From: Indolivaga macrotermitis
GTDB lineage: Bacteria > Bacteroidota > Bacteroidia > Bacteroidales > Dysgonomonadaceae
Reading direction: 5' to 3'
DNA length: 55,545 bases
NCBI RefSeq assembly: GCF_900128985.1
Contig: NZ_FQUC01000021.1
Location: 1-55,545 of the forward strand
The notes beneath the pieces are model-generated. The model was given only the letters and a program-made list of their open reading frames with translations, had not been told where the DNA came from and ran no database searches. A program made the position numbers and the translations under genes. The stretch's first letter is position 1; each line of letters begins with the position of its first letter. Shown piece by piece: positions 24,768 through 32,945 of this stretch.

Positions 24768-25685
24768 CTAAAGTACCGGTATCTCCGGCTCTTTAACCTC
24801 TACAACTTCACCATTTACAATCCGTATCATATCAGCTTCGGAACATAAGACTGGCGTTGCAGTGCAAAGACAGCCTACATGTATTCCTATGAATTTATGC
24901 GACTTAGGAAAAACAGTTCCGTTCATTCTTGCACAAATATCGCAAACGGTCGCTTTTCGTTCAGAATTTCGAAGTTTATAACCGGTAACAAAAGGCATTT
25001 GAGACCATCTCAAATGATCTGCTTCACGATAAGCCCTATTGATAGTCTCTTTAACCAATCGCAGTGCATTAGCTTGAGAGTTGCGATATACGCCTTGCCC
25101 AGGATTATAAGAAAGAGCGTTCTTTGAGGGTTTTAAGTTTCCAAACTTATCGCGTACCCTGCGAAATCTCATATCAGGTTTATTCAGGTACTTCTTAATG
25201 TCTTTAGCGAGAGATTTAGCTGATTGACCTTTCTCTAAACCTGCACTGAGTGCTGATTCAAGCTCTTGTCTAAGATTTGCATTCGAACTCCACACACGAT
25301 CAGACAAAGTCAAACCTTTAATCTTACTTTGCCTGAATGTTTCCAGAGCTTTTTCATTATGCGATTTTAAGCTATCTGTCGCAATTTTATCATACTTACT
25401 GAATGTTTGGTCGATTAGATTGTCATTCTTCAAATTTGACAAGCTCCAGACATTAGAAAGCTGATTATTTATATATAGATTCAACTTAGTACCGAGATTT
25501 TTTATCAGTTCATCAGCTTTTTTCTTTAGAGTAGGGTAATTCTTGAAGTAAACATATTCATCAAGCGGAAGATCCAGTATCGATGTAGCCGAAACAAGAT
25601 CTTCAACCATTTCGCTGTACATCTTTTCTAAATCTAGTCTTATACGGAGTTGCTTTTGTTTGTATTGCTTATCGTATTTATTCAT
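24768..25685 (-). CDS. MuF-like minor head protein
   Basis: A 305-aa protein downstream of the portal. The C-terminal third has the MuF/SPP1 gp7 pattern: KETINRAYREADHLRW, then CDICARMNGTVFPKSHKF and HVGCLCTATPVL, where cysteine and histidine residues probably bind metal. The N-terminal part is helical. Such proteins enter the capsid with the portal and may be ejected. A fused toxin, common in this family, is not seen. Confidence 0.85.
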   Translation of the reverse strand: MNKYDKQYKQKQLRIRLDLEKMYSEMVEDLVSATSILDLPLDEYVYFKNYPTLKKKADELIKNLGTKLNLYINNQLSNVWSLSNLKNDNLIDQTFSKYDKIATDSLKSHNEKALETFRQSKIKGLTLSDRVWSSNANLRQELESALSAGLEKGQSAKSLAKDIKKYLNKPDMRFRRVRDKFGNLKPSKNALSYNPGQGVYRNSQANALRLVKETINRAYREADHLRWSQMPFVTGYKLRNSERKATVCDICARMNGTVFPKSHKFIGIHVGCLCTATPVLCSEADMIRIVNGEVVEVKEPEIPVL

Positions 25686-25783
25686 GATAGTTCGTCATTT
25701 AGGTACAGTTAAAAAGCAAGAAGGTCGGAGTTGCAGCCCCAAACCTTCTCTATTAATCCCATAAACTGAAAAAATGAGAGTTA

Positions 25784-25915
25784 TTATTTGATAATAGCTC
25801 TCACAAACTCTTTCAGCCATAGCCAAATAATATACCGTTTACGAGGGCGAATATTCACTGACAAGCTATTGCCTATTGATGGAGCTTGTGATACTTTGAA
25901 TTTTAACTTGTTCAT
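25784..25915 (-). CDS. Small basic hypothetical protein
   Basis: A 43-aa protein (KVSQAPSIGNSLSVNIRPRK, then a tryptophan-rich C-terminus YIIWLWLKEF). Its ATG overlaps the stop of the zinc-ribbon gene in an ATGA. The coupling supports translation. The function is unknown. Confidence 0.45.
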   Translation of the reverse strand: MNKLKFKVSQAPSIGNSLSVNIRPRKRYIIWLWLKEFVRAIIK

Positions 25916-26088
25916 ACTTCTATTTTATTTCCACAACTGCGATTCGGGCATTTAACAAAAGTTTCATTCCGTCCTTGCATTTGGATGTCTTTTCTTTCAT
26001 ATTGAAATACACATCCACAGATCGGGCATTTTTTTTCGAATAATTCAGGATGCTGCAACATGTCCTTTCCTTGTTTAATAACTATCAT
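25912..26088 (-). CDS. Small zinc-ribbon protein
   Basis: A 58-aa protein with CPICGC and, 22 residues on, CPNRSCG, a compact zinc ribbon similar to Com-type translational regulators of Mu-like phages and to small phage zinc-finger proteins. It lies between portal and MuF-like genes. The role is not known. Nucleic-acid binding is likely from the fold. Confidence 0.6.
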   Translation of the reverse strand: MIVIKQGKDMLQHPELFEKKCPICGCVFQYERKDIQMQGRNETFVKCPNRSCGNKIEV

Positions 26089-26149
26089 ATTATATAATTT
26101 GGAATAATTATTGTAATTTATTGTATATAATTATTGCAGAAAATTGTAT

Positions 26150-27643
26150 TTATTCTTCTTCTGATAATCCTATCGGATAATCTACCATTTCGTTTCTTTT
26201 TTTCTCATCAGCTTCTATAGCTTCCAGTTCCTCTTCTATATTATCTTCTTCAACCAATCCGGCTAATATGATACCTGTTTTACGGGAAGCAATACCTCCG
26301 GTAACAGCATCAGAAGCATTCTTAATTTTATCAGCTATATCGTTTATCATATATGGGACTATCTCGACATCAATATCTATTGTCTCGGCAGCATCCGCAT
26401 AAGCAGTATTAACGGATCCGATAGCTGACACAAGAAAGTTATACCGGCGCTGTAAATGTTCTCCTAATGTTTCGGCATGCATTTCAACGGCCATGTGAGC
26501 TCCCATGAAAGCATATTGAAAACTAACACCCGAAAAAGCATTACCAAGGCCTTGAAGATTCTCAAAACTGATACGTGGTGTATTTGTGAGAGAATAAGCC
26601 CTTTCAGTTAAGGTATCAATCTCAAGCTTTGCAGCTTCAGGTGTTTGCTGCCAGGATAAATATTTGAGGTCTGCACCATCTTCTAACTGAACTAATCCCC
26701 CACGTGCCGCTTTCGGATTATTCCCTACAATACCACCAGTCGCAACAAGCTTCGGGAAGAAGTTGTAATCAATACAATCACCATAATTAGATATAATTGT
26801 TTCAAGCCTGTTTCTTATTGGACGTATCTTTTCACACAGAGCTTTATCTCTCCACGAATAGATTGTCGGATTCTTCTCGAATTGATGTTTAAATGGATAT
26901 CCTGTCTCATCCTGCCATGAAGCTCCACCCTGTTTCCACAAATAAACATTATCGTCATCAACAAATTGGAAATAGGTAATAAAAGTGCCATCTATCTGCT
27001 TTACTTTGTATTCACGTCCAAGACCTTTATAGTCATTTACATCATCAAAGAAAGGAAACAGAATATCTCCACGGAAAGGAGACCATATGGCGCATTTGAA
27101 TTTACGTGTAGCATTTGTTTTAATTCCAAAGACAGATTTAATTTTATTAAGAATCAACTTCCAGAAACTTTTATCTTCAACAGTGTACCAATATTCAGCG
27201 ACCTCTTTTTCCGAGAGCCATGAACGAACGACACGTTTATTGAGATACTTTACCTTGTTTTTCCGGTCAATAGTTTTTATTACCTTGAAAAGTTCTTTTT
27301 CTTTATTATCATCTGTCTCACATGTAAGATTCGGTTCTGTACCAACAGTAAATGCAGTGTGAATATTCACGATATCTTGTTCTAAGGGTAGAGGGATCCT
27401 ATTAACCGGTTCTGGCTTCGTAATGGCAGTTTTTGTTACTTTGCCTGTGAGAGGATCTCTTTCTTCCGGGCTGATAACTTTTATTTCATCCGGACGTTTT
27501 TCAGGATCCATCACATCATGCTTCTCAGGCTCCCAATCTGCACGGAGCTGATCCACATTTGGTAGAGGTGTTTTTCTTGCTTGCTTGATATATCTTATTC
27601 TTTCGGATATATCTTCTATTTGTAATATCTCTTGTATTGTCAT
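26150..27643 (-). CDS. Portal protein (SPP1 gp6-like)
   Basis: A 497-aa protein from the ATG at 27643. An upstream in-frame extension overlaps the terminase and is rejected. It has an N-terminal crown-side region, the segment GASWQDETGYPFKHQF, and a stem-helix region around LSWQQTPEAAKLEIDTLTER. The C-terminus is acidic (EEELEAIEADEKKR). This is the SPP1 gp6-type portal, the twelve-subunit DNA channel. It follows the large terminase by 11 nt. Confidence 0.88.
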   Translation of the reverse strand: MTIQEILQIEDISERIRYIKQARKTPLPNVDQLRADWEPEKHDVMDPEKRPDEIKVISPEERDPLTGKVTKTAITKPEPVNRIPLPLEQDIVNIHTAFTVGTEPNLTCETDDNKEKELFKVIKTIDRKNKVKYLNKRVVRSWLSEKEVAEYWYTVEDKSFWKLILNKIKSVFGIKTNATRKFKCAIWSPFRGDILFPFFDDVNDYKGLGREYKVKQIDGTFITYFQFVDDDNVYLWKQGGASWQDETGYPFKHQFEKNPTIYSWRDKALCEKIRPIRNRLETIISNYGDCIDYNFFPKLVATGGIVGNNPKAARGGLVQLEDGADLKYLSWQQTPEAAKLEIDTLTERAYSLTNTPRISFENLQGLGNAFSGVSFQYAFMGAHMAVEMHAETLGEHLQRRYNFLVSAIGSVNTAYADAAETIDIDVEIVPYMINDIADKIKNASDAVTGGIASRKTGIILAGLVEEDNIEEELEAIEADEKKRNEMVDYPIGLSEEE

Positions 27644-27654
27644 TAAAAATCGTA

Positions 27655-28896
27655 TTAATAAAATACTCCTGTTAAATCTATATCCTGTTTGATTCGTCCC
27701 ATTATCGCACCCATAACCCAATATCGAGCAGCATCAATAATATGATCATCTTGACCTTCCGGTACTTCATTGACGAACTTATTTAGTTTATCATCAAAGC
27801 GCCAAGTATAATTTCTAAATTCTTTGATTGCGTTGATACTTCTTTCTGTCACACAGATTTTATATCCTTGCATCACCGAAATACCTGCATTAACGCTCCC
27901 CGGGCCTTTCTTGACTGAATATATATCTATCCCTGCATTCTTGATTTCCTTAACAAGTCTTTCATCTGCACTTTCAGACATAACTTTCATTGGAGGCAGC
28001 TTTTTATGTTTATTAATTATATCTGCTGATACCATATGTGTGCAATAGCATTTTTCATCGATATACAAAGTCTTAGTTGCTTCAACGAATGCACAATCAA
28101 CAATAGCTGTAGGATCATTCGTATATCCAAAGTCCTGTCCATATCCACGCTTCATAATGCCTTCAGGTATTTCTTTGACGATACTCCAATTTGAAAATAT
28201 CAGACCTTCGAGAGTAGCACGCTTGCCCAATCCGTATATTTCCCATTTACGCTTATCGACAGTACCATTCTTTCTGTTTTCTTCAGTATCTTGATAAGAA
28301 AGAATCTGTTCTTTAGCATTATCTGGAATAAGAGGATTATCGAGCATGGTAGAGTGCATATAGCACGTCTTTTTTCGCTTGCAAATCTTATCATATATCC
28401 AGTGCTCATCATAAGATGGGTTATAGTCTAGAATAGCAAAACCGGAACACCGTTGCATGAGCTGTGCGTAATCATCGAAGCTGGCTTCTACCGCTTCATT
28501 TATCCAGAACGCATCGGACTTCATACCGTGAATACGTTGTTCATCGTCCAATCCTAAAAACCAGAACTCTGTATCATACAATTTGTATATACCAGCTCCT
28601 ACGGATTTATTATGATTCTTTTTATCATACAGTCCGTAATCTTTCAATATATCAATAAAGTCTTTGACCACTGTGGCTGTTAGCCATGTCGCTTTAAGAC
28701 GGGAGACGATAACACGCTTGTTACGGCCTTTATTTTTTTCTGCGTATGTTATCCAGAATTGGCATATTGAGTGAGTCTTACTTGACCGGGAGCCGCCTTC
28801 TAGGACAAATACGTTATATCGTTTACACTGATAGGCAACATTAAGTTTCTTGTATACCGGAGTCAGTGCTATCTTCCTCTGTACTACTGTTGCCAT
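27655..28896 (-). CDS. terL: Terminase large subunit
   Basis: A 413-aa packaging motor. The ATPase has Walker A GGSRSSKT at residues 34-41 and Walker B FWINEA at 130-135. The nuclease domain has DFGYTNDPTAIVD near 250, SESADERLV and a closing DDHIIDAARYW. All key acidic residues appear to be present. The start overlaps the small-subunit gene by 56 nt, an unusually long overlap, so the true start may be a little further in. The first 30 residues fit the family, however. Confidence 0.95.
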   Translation of the reverse strand: MATVVQRKIALTPVYKKLNVAYQCKRYNVFVLEGGSRSSKTHSICQFWITYAEKNKGRNKRVIVSRLKATWLTATVVKDFIDILKDYGLYDKKNHNKSVGAGIYKLYDTEFWFLGLDDEQRIHGMKSDAFWINEAVEASFDDYAQLMQRCSGFAILDYNPSYDEHWIYDKICKRKKTCYMHSTMLDNPLIPDNAKEQILSYQDTEENRKNGTVDKRKWEIYGLGKRATLEGLIFSNWSIVKEIPEGIMKRGYGQDFGYTNDPTAIVDCAFVEATKTLYIDEKCYCTHMVSADIINKHKKLPPMKVMSESADERLVKEIKNAGIDIYSVKKGPGSVNAGISVMQGYKICVTERSINAIKEFRNYTWRFDDKLNKFVNEVPEGQDDHIIDAARYWVMGAIMGRIKQDIDLTGVFY

Positions 28897-29401
28897 TCTG
28901 TATATTTTTTATTTCTTCAAGATCTTTATCGGATAGTGGAGTATCTGCAAATACTAACTGCACACCGACAGTTTCACCATTAGATGTAACATCCAGTTTC
29001 TTTCCATCAATAACCGATTTGCGCCATTCTTCATCGTGATTGAATAACCATTGCGCCAATACACTCGGATTAGGGGGTAGCTCTGTTTCGGTTTCCTGAA
29101 TGACATCACCATCCATCAATGATCCATCTTCAATTTCAACTTTCCGGCGAGTAACAGTTCTTGTTTTGATGCCTCCTAAACCTATGGAGAGATATTTTTG
29201 ACGCACAATCGCATTGATTTGTACGCGTGCGCGTGTGAGTGCTTCGGACAATTCGGGCACAGCTTCTTTCTTCTCACTAAAGTAAGTCGGATTTAAACCC
29301 ATAGAAAAAGCTATTTCTTTATCGGTTAAACCTTTCTTAGCCAGACTTTCAATCTGATCTAAGAACTCTTTACTCTTGTAATTATATTTAGGCTTTGCCA
29401 T
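28841..29401 (-). CDS. terS: Terminase small subunit
   Basis: A 186-aa protein with an N-terminal helix-turn-helix (LAKKGLTDKEIAFSMGLNPT) that binds the packaging site. The central helical segment (ALTRARVQINAIVRQKYL) would form the ring. The C-terminal tail (IQNGNSSTEEDSTDSG) is acidic and disordered. It sits immediately upstream of, and overlapping, the large subunit. Confidence 0.85.
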   Translation of the reverse strand: MAKPKYNYKSKEFLDQIESLAKKGLTDKEIAFSMGLNPTYFSEKKEAVPELSEALTRARVQINAIVRQKYLSIGLGGIKTRTVTRRKVEIEDGSLMDGDVIQETETELPPNPSVLAQWLFNHDEEWRKSVIDGKKLDVTSNGETVGVQLVFADTPLSDKDLEEIKNIQNGNSSTEEDSTDSGIQET

Positions 29402-29408
29402 AGTTTTA

Positions 29409-30149
29409 TTATTCTACACGTTCAATCATGTTTTCAAATACTTCTCCTTTCAGGAACTTTTCTCTAGCATCAAAACCGAATCTTTCCATAAAAGCAGCTT
29501 TAGTTTTATAATCTTCGAATGAAATCATCACATAAGCTTCCATATTTTCGGCTTTATCTTGAGCTTCTTGCATCACCTGAGCTTTGACTTCTTTATTATG
29601 GGCGATCTTTTCGGCTTGAGACAATTCTTTCTTGGCTTGTTTTATGGCTTCTTTCTGATTCTGAACAGGACCAATGAGGTTGTTTATTTCATTGGTGATG
29701 CTTTGTTCTGTTTCTGTCTGGAACGTGAAGTCAATTCCAATAAGTTGTAAATCATCACCTGTTAATCCGGCATTCTTATAATCAATGTCCGGAATGATAG
29801 TAGATAGAATATCGAGGTCGAATTGCGTTCTTGACTGGGTTTGAAAGATATTCTGTTCTTTCTCTGTTTTCAGGTCAAGTTCAATCTTTTCTACTTTTAC
29901 TTCATAATCAGTATCAGGTGTGCCATCGTATTTATTCAGAATATCTAATGCCATAACTCTTTTATGTCCGTCGATTAGATTGCCTGTAATAACGTTCCAC
30001 ACTATACCGCCTAAAAAAGCAACTCTTTTGATATTCTTTTTTATCTCATTGATTTGCTCTTTAGTATGATTCTTTGGATTGTAAGGGGCAAAGTTGATCT
30101 GACTTCGCTTGATTACAACTGTTTCGCTTTGTTTGTATAGGTCACTCAT
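29409..30149 (-). CDS. ParB/Srx-fold protein (IbrB-like)
   Basis: A 246-aa protein from ATG 30149. Residues about 10-75 form the ParB/sulfiredoxin-like domain (INFAPYNPKNHTKEQINEIK), with the DGHKR motif in the position of the family's GHxR. The rest is a charged coiled segment. It overlaps the preceding PAPS-reductase-like gene by 8 nt. That pair matches the IbrA-IbrB combination known from E. coli and many phages. The biochemical role in phages is not settled. Confidence 0.75.
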   Translation of the reverse strand: MSDLYKQSETVVIKRSQINFAPYNPKNHTKEQINEIKKNIKRVAFLGGIVWNVITGNLIDGHKRVMALDILNKYDGTPDTDYEVKVEKIELDLKTEKEQNIFQTQSRTQFDLDILSTIIPDIDYKNAGLTGDDLQLIGIDFTFQTETEQSITNEINNLIGPVQNQKEAIKQAKKELSQAEKIAHNKEVKAQVMQEAQDKAENMEAYVMISFEDYKTKAAFMERFGFDAREKFLKGEVFENMIERVE

Positions 30150-30828
30150 GTTGTAGCATTTGTTTATTATCATAATCCCATAGAATCTTTTCAGACATGG
30201 GGAATGCTTTCAATATCTTCTTTAAATCTTCAGGGTGATTTTCTCTTAGCCATAAATAGCATTCGAGATTAAAACCAACACCACCGCTTGCTTTTTTTGA
30301 GTATCGTACAGGTATAGGCATATTCTTTTGATTGACATAAGCCAATACCTCTTTATTTGTCCAATCTGATAAAGGATATACTTTGTTCGTTTCGGATATA
30401 GGAGTATCACCATATGAACTCAGCATCAATCTGCGATTCAGGCTATCAGCTTTTTTCATTCCGAAAAATGAATAACTAATGCCTGTTTGCAACCTGATTG
30501 ATTCGTCTATATCTGCAAGTTTGAGAAGTTTGATTTTGGGATTGGGTACGCAATATGTACCACCTCTAAATATATAAGTTAAATTCCAATGTGGAACTTG
30601 AAGTATCTTAATGTTTGGGTATTTCGATTCAGCCCAACGAATATATCTGTTTATATGTTCAAGATCTCTCACGAAATACATGAACACACAAATAATCTCT
30701 TTGAAATAAGGTGCCATTAAATCAAGCAAAGCCAGTGAATCTTTACCACATGAGTAAAATAAAATAACCCGATCAGCCTTTTGACTAACGGTTTCAATTA
30801 TTCTATTTGCGATTTGGATTTTACTGAC
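30142..30828 (-). CDS. PAPS-reductase / PP-loop family protein (IbrA-like), start unclear
   Basis: The frame is open from 30828 and encodes about 228 aa. The PP-loop SCGKDSLALLDLM lies at about residues 25-37, so a start near 30729 would remove it and cannot be right. Other features are FMYFVRDLEHINRYIRW and a C-terminal zinc-like or core segment (FNLECYLWLRENHP). Upstream of the PP-loop there is no ATG, GTG or TTG in frame before a TGA. The expected start position reads GTC AGT AAA. Initiation is therefore non-canonical, or the 5' end is damaged, or a +1 shift joins it to an upstream frame. Confidence 0.7.
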   Translation of the reverse strand, partial: VSKIQIANRIIETVSQKADRVILFYSCGKDSLALLDLMAPYFKEIICVFMYFVRDLEHINRYIRWAESKYPNIKILQVPHWNLTYIFRGGTYCVPNPKIKLLKLADIDESIRLQTGISYSFFGMKKADSLNRRLMLSSYGDTPISETNKVYPLSDWTNKEVLAYVNQKNMPIPVRYSKKASGGVGFNLECYLWLRENHPEDLKKILKAFPMSEKILWDYDNKQMLQHE

Positions 30829-30834
30829 TCAGCT
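30824..30834. repeat. 11-bp direct repeat, copy 1 (CTGACTCAGCT)
   Basis: This site contains the 9-bp palindrome CTGACTCAG and lies exactly where the PAPS-reductase-like frame lacks a start codon. An identical copy lies 215 bp away. Confidence 0.6.
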
Positions 30835-30875
30835 TTGATTTTTTGATAAATAATAAAGTGATCTGTTTATCTGTG

Positions 30876-31043
30876 TTAACCAGATGACATACCAAATGAT
30901 CGACGCAAGTCTCCATAACGTTGCCTTCTGCTGATAAACTGACCACCTCTACCTACTGCACCACCTGAACTGGTTGATGCTGCACGGGTACCACCCCGGT
31001 AACCGCTTGTAGCATTTAATGTTCTTCTTTGTCTACTTCTGAC
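30876..31043 (-). pseudogene. Gly/Ser/Arg-rich small open frame without a start codon
   Basis: This frame encodes 55 residues of ordered-looking composition (RQRRTLNATSGYRGGTRAAS, then GGAVGRGGQ and RRQRYGDLRRSFGMSSG), resembling small basic phage proteins. It has no ATG, GTG or TTG near its 5' end. Immediately upstream is TGA within the 11-bp repeat. It could be a broken gene, a gene with non-standard initiation, or chance. The remaining DNA between 30730 and 31064 is otherwise featureless. Confidence 0.4.
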
Positions 31044-31049
31044 TCAGCT
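31039..31049. repeat. 11-bp direct repeat, copy 2 (CTGACTCAGCT)
   Basis: This is identical to the copy at 30824-30834 and in the same orientation. On the minus strand it reads AGCTGAGTCAG and sits at the 5' end of the glycine-rich frame. Confidence 0.6.
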
Positions 31050-31064
31050 AAATAAATTAAAGGA

Positions 31065-31424
31065 TTAAACATTCTTATTTAGAACCTTACCCAGATCGTA
31101 AACGATTTGAGCTGCGGTATAGATCTCACCCTTGTGTTCATATTCGATAAATTCACCTTTATCATCGACCAATAATTCGATATTTGAACCTGTAATTTCA
31201 ACAAGAGCATTTACCCGGTCTTTATTATACCCAACATAAAATTGAATAGCATCATAAGGACGGGGGATAAGTATACCATCTTCTTCTTCAGGATATCCTT
31301 CATCATCCAATTTACAATATTTGTTATTGCTGTTTGGCCGGATCTCTCTAAACTCTTGTGTCTTGGTCCCGTCGATGATCTCATCGAAAAATTTCTGCTT
31401 AATAATTAAAGTAAGAATCTTCAT
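31065..31424 (-). CDS. ASCH-domain protein
   Basis: A 119-aa protein with the small ASCH layout: KILTLIIKQKFFDEIIDGTK, EFREIRPNSNNKY, then YDAIQFYVGYNKDRVNALVE. ASCH proteins are beta-barrel RNA- or nucleotide-binding domains related to PUA. Some phage-related members act on modified nucleosides. Upstream lies the leader motif TCACACGACA, 15 nt before the ATG. Confidence 0.75.
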   Translation of the reverse strand: MKILTLIIKQKFFDEIIDGTKTQEFREIRPNSNNKYCKLDDEGYPEEEDGILIPRPYDAIQFYVGYNKDRVNALVEITGSNIELLVDDKGEFIEYEHKGEIYTAAQIVYDLGKVLNKNV

Positions 31425-31567
31425 ATAATATAAATTTGTCGTGTGAATTCTAATTAAATTTACGAAAAACAGACGAGATATACAAATAATTTACAGCCAA
31501 AAATGAACGATATTTTATCACCGAAACTAACGAGTATATCTCATATATCCTTTATTTATCAGTTAGT

Positions 31568-31640
31568 TGCGGGGGTAGGGCTCGAACCTACGACCTCCAC
31601 CAAGTCAAAGTGGCAAGCTACCAACTGCTAACACCCCGCG
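31568..31640 (-). tRNA. tRNA, anticodon ambiguous (GAC or UUG)
   Basis: The minus strand folds into a full cloverleaf: acceptor GCGGGG with CCCCGC, D arm TAGC-AGTTGGTA-GCTT, T arm GTAGG-TTCGAGC-CCTAC and a 5-nt variable loop. With a regular 5-bp anticodon stem (CCACT/GGTGG) the loop is TTGACTT and the anticodon GAC (Val), but position 37 is then T, which is unusual. Shifting the stem gives UUG (Gln). CCA is not encoded. It is a phage tRNA in an otherwise non-coding gap. Confidence 0.8.
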
Positions 31641-31642
31641 GT

Positions 31643-32089
31643 CTATCTTAATCCATTCAGTTCAATTCTGAATAAAATCTCACTATAAAGGTAGTCAAGT
31701 GATACCTGAAAATCCCGGTAAAACCTGTACCACGAACAAACAGAACGTAAACTGTTTGAAACATGAGAAGGGGATATCTGTAAGACCTCCGCTATCGAAT
31801 CTCGTTTACCTCTTTCAAGAAATTGCCCTGCGAATATTCGAGGTGAATAAAGCAGGGCAGCTACGATTAGAAAGTAATGTTTTTCGTTATATTGCAATGT
31901 GTTGATATCGTCTCTGTTTTTACAGAGCTCGAATGTCCAATCATAAATAGTATAGATGGTTGATATATCTTTCAGCTCCGATTTTAGTACTACTTTTTCT
32001 ATTTCTCGAAGCTTATCTAATTGTTTTTGATATTCTTCAATATCATCAATTCTTTTTCGAAGTATACCTTCAGTTTTTGTCTTTTCCAT
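31643..32089 (-). CDS. HTH DNA-binding protein, possible late regulator
   Basis: A 148-aa helical protein. A helix-turn-helix can be read at about 95-118 (RDSIAEVLQISPSHVSNSLR), preceded by a coiled N-terminus. The family is not recognised with certainty. It lies at the boundary between replication genes and the packaging/late genes, where late-transcription regulators often sit. That placement, not homology, suggests the role. Confidence 0.55.
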   Translation of the reverse strand: MEKTKTEGILRKRIDDIEEYQKQLDKLREIEKVVLKSELKDISTIYTIYDWTFELCKNRDDINTLQYNEKHYFLIVAALLYSPRIFAGQFLERGKRDSIAEVLQISPSHVSNSLRSVCSWYRFYRDFQVSLDYLYSEILFRIELNGLR

Positions 32090-32156
32090 TGCTCCGATAT
32101 ATTAAATAAAACATTATCTTTGTGATATATCGGTAAGTTCTCCGGAGCTTACATAT

Positions 32157-32190
32157 TAAGAGTAACCTTAGTCGTGTGGGGTTGCTCTTA
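32157..32190. terminator. Inverted repeat, possible terminator
   Basis: TAAGAGTAACC and GGTTGCTCTTA pair over 10 of 11 positions around a 12-nt loop. The plus-strand side is followed by a T-rich tract. It overlaps the stop of the leftward gene 32188-32868. A second inverted repeat (CCGATATAT/ATATATCGG) lies at about 32094-32132, in the same gap. Confidence 0.5.
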
Positions 32191-32868
32191 TTTATTTTGA
32201 TTAGGTTTGTCGATCAGTTCATAATCATACACCCATACCCAAGGGTTGTTATCCCAAGTATCTTTGCCATCAATCGAATTAATAAGAGCTTTGTAAGCTT
32301 CACGAGGAGTTAAAAAGAGTAAATAATCAAAACCATTCACAAATAGTTCATTGTTTGATATTGCCGGAGCAATTCCCTCTTTAAAGCAATCCTCATTAGA
32401 AATATCCTGCAATCTTTCGGCTCTTACAGCTATAATCTTAATGTAATGACGGGCACACCAAGCAGGCATAAATAGTTTATTCAACCAACCAGACTTAGAT
32501 TTTTCCTGCTGAATACACAATTTTTCTAATCCTTTGTGTCCCCAGGAGAATGGAAGTTCTATCTTCTGTTCATCAAACTTATAATTGACATACCAGATAT
32601 TATGCGAATGGGTTATTTTATATGGTTCCTTGAGATAGAGAATATCTCCAACTTTGTACTTGGGTTTTACTAACCATTCTGAACCGTCTTTCTTTTCGCT
32701 TCTCTCATTTTCATCGAGAGCCACAATACGAATAACCTTTCCATCCTTTAAATGAGCTTGCAAACCACCGTAAGCATTTGGCGGACAAGCAACGATTCTT
32801 CTTGTCTGAATTTTTATCTTTTTGACCGTTTTGCCATGCAATGGTGGTATAAAACATATTCCTTTCAT
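32188..32868 (-). CDS. ASCH-like phage protein
   Basis: A 226-aa protein with the pattern of larger phage ASCH proteins: KIQTRRIVACPP near the start, YKVGDILYLKEPYKIT in the middle, then MPAWCARHYIKIIAVRAERL and QDISNEDCFKEGI, ending with NPWVWVYDYELI. It is probably an RNA/nucleotide-binding beta-barrel. It is the second ASCH protein in 2 kb. Confidence 0.75.
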   Translation of the reverse strand: MKGICFIPPLHGKTVKKIKIQTRRIVACPPNAYGGLQAHLKDGKVIRIVALDENERSEKKDGSEWLVKPKYKVGDILYLKEPYKITHSHNIWYVNYKFDEQKIELPFSWGHKGLEKLCIQQEKSKSGWLNKLFMPAWCARHYIKIIAVRAERLQDISNEDCFKEGIAPAISNNELFVNGFDYLLFLTPREAYKALINSIDGKDTWDNNPWVWVYDYELIDKPNQNK

Positions 32869-32945
32869 AATTTTATTGGATTTATTATGTATAAAATTTT
32901 GGTTTTTCTATATATGTTCTGGTTGATATGTATAGAGAATCATGT

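Noticed and set aside
27644-27721. N-terminal extension of the portal gene
   Set aside because: It would lie almost entirely within the terminase gene, and the family begins near the ATG at 27643.
30730-30925. A 31-codon leftward mini-frame starting near 30923 upstream of the PP-loop gene
   Set aside because: It overlaps the end of the better glycine-rich frame and is not recognised. It is mentioned only as a possible +1 frameshift partner.
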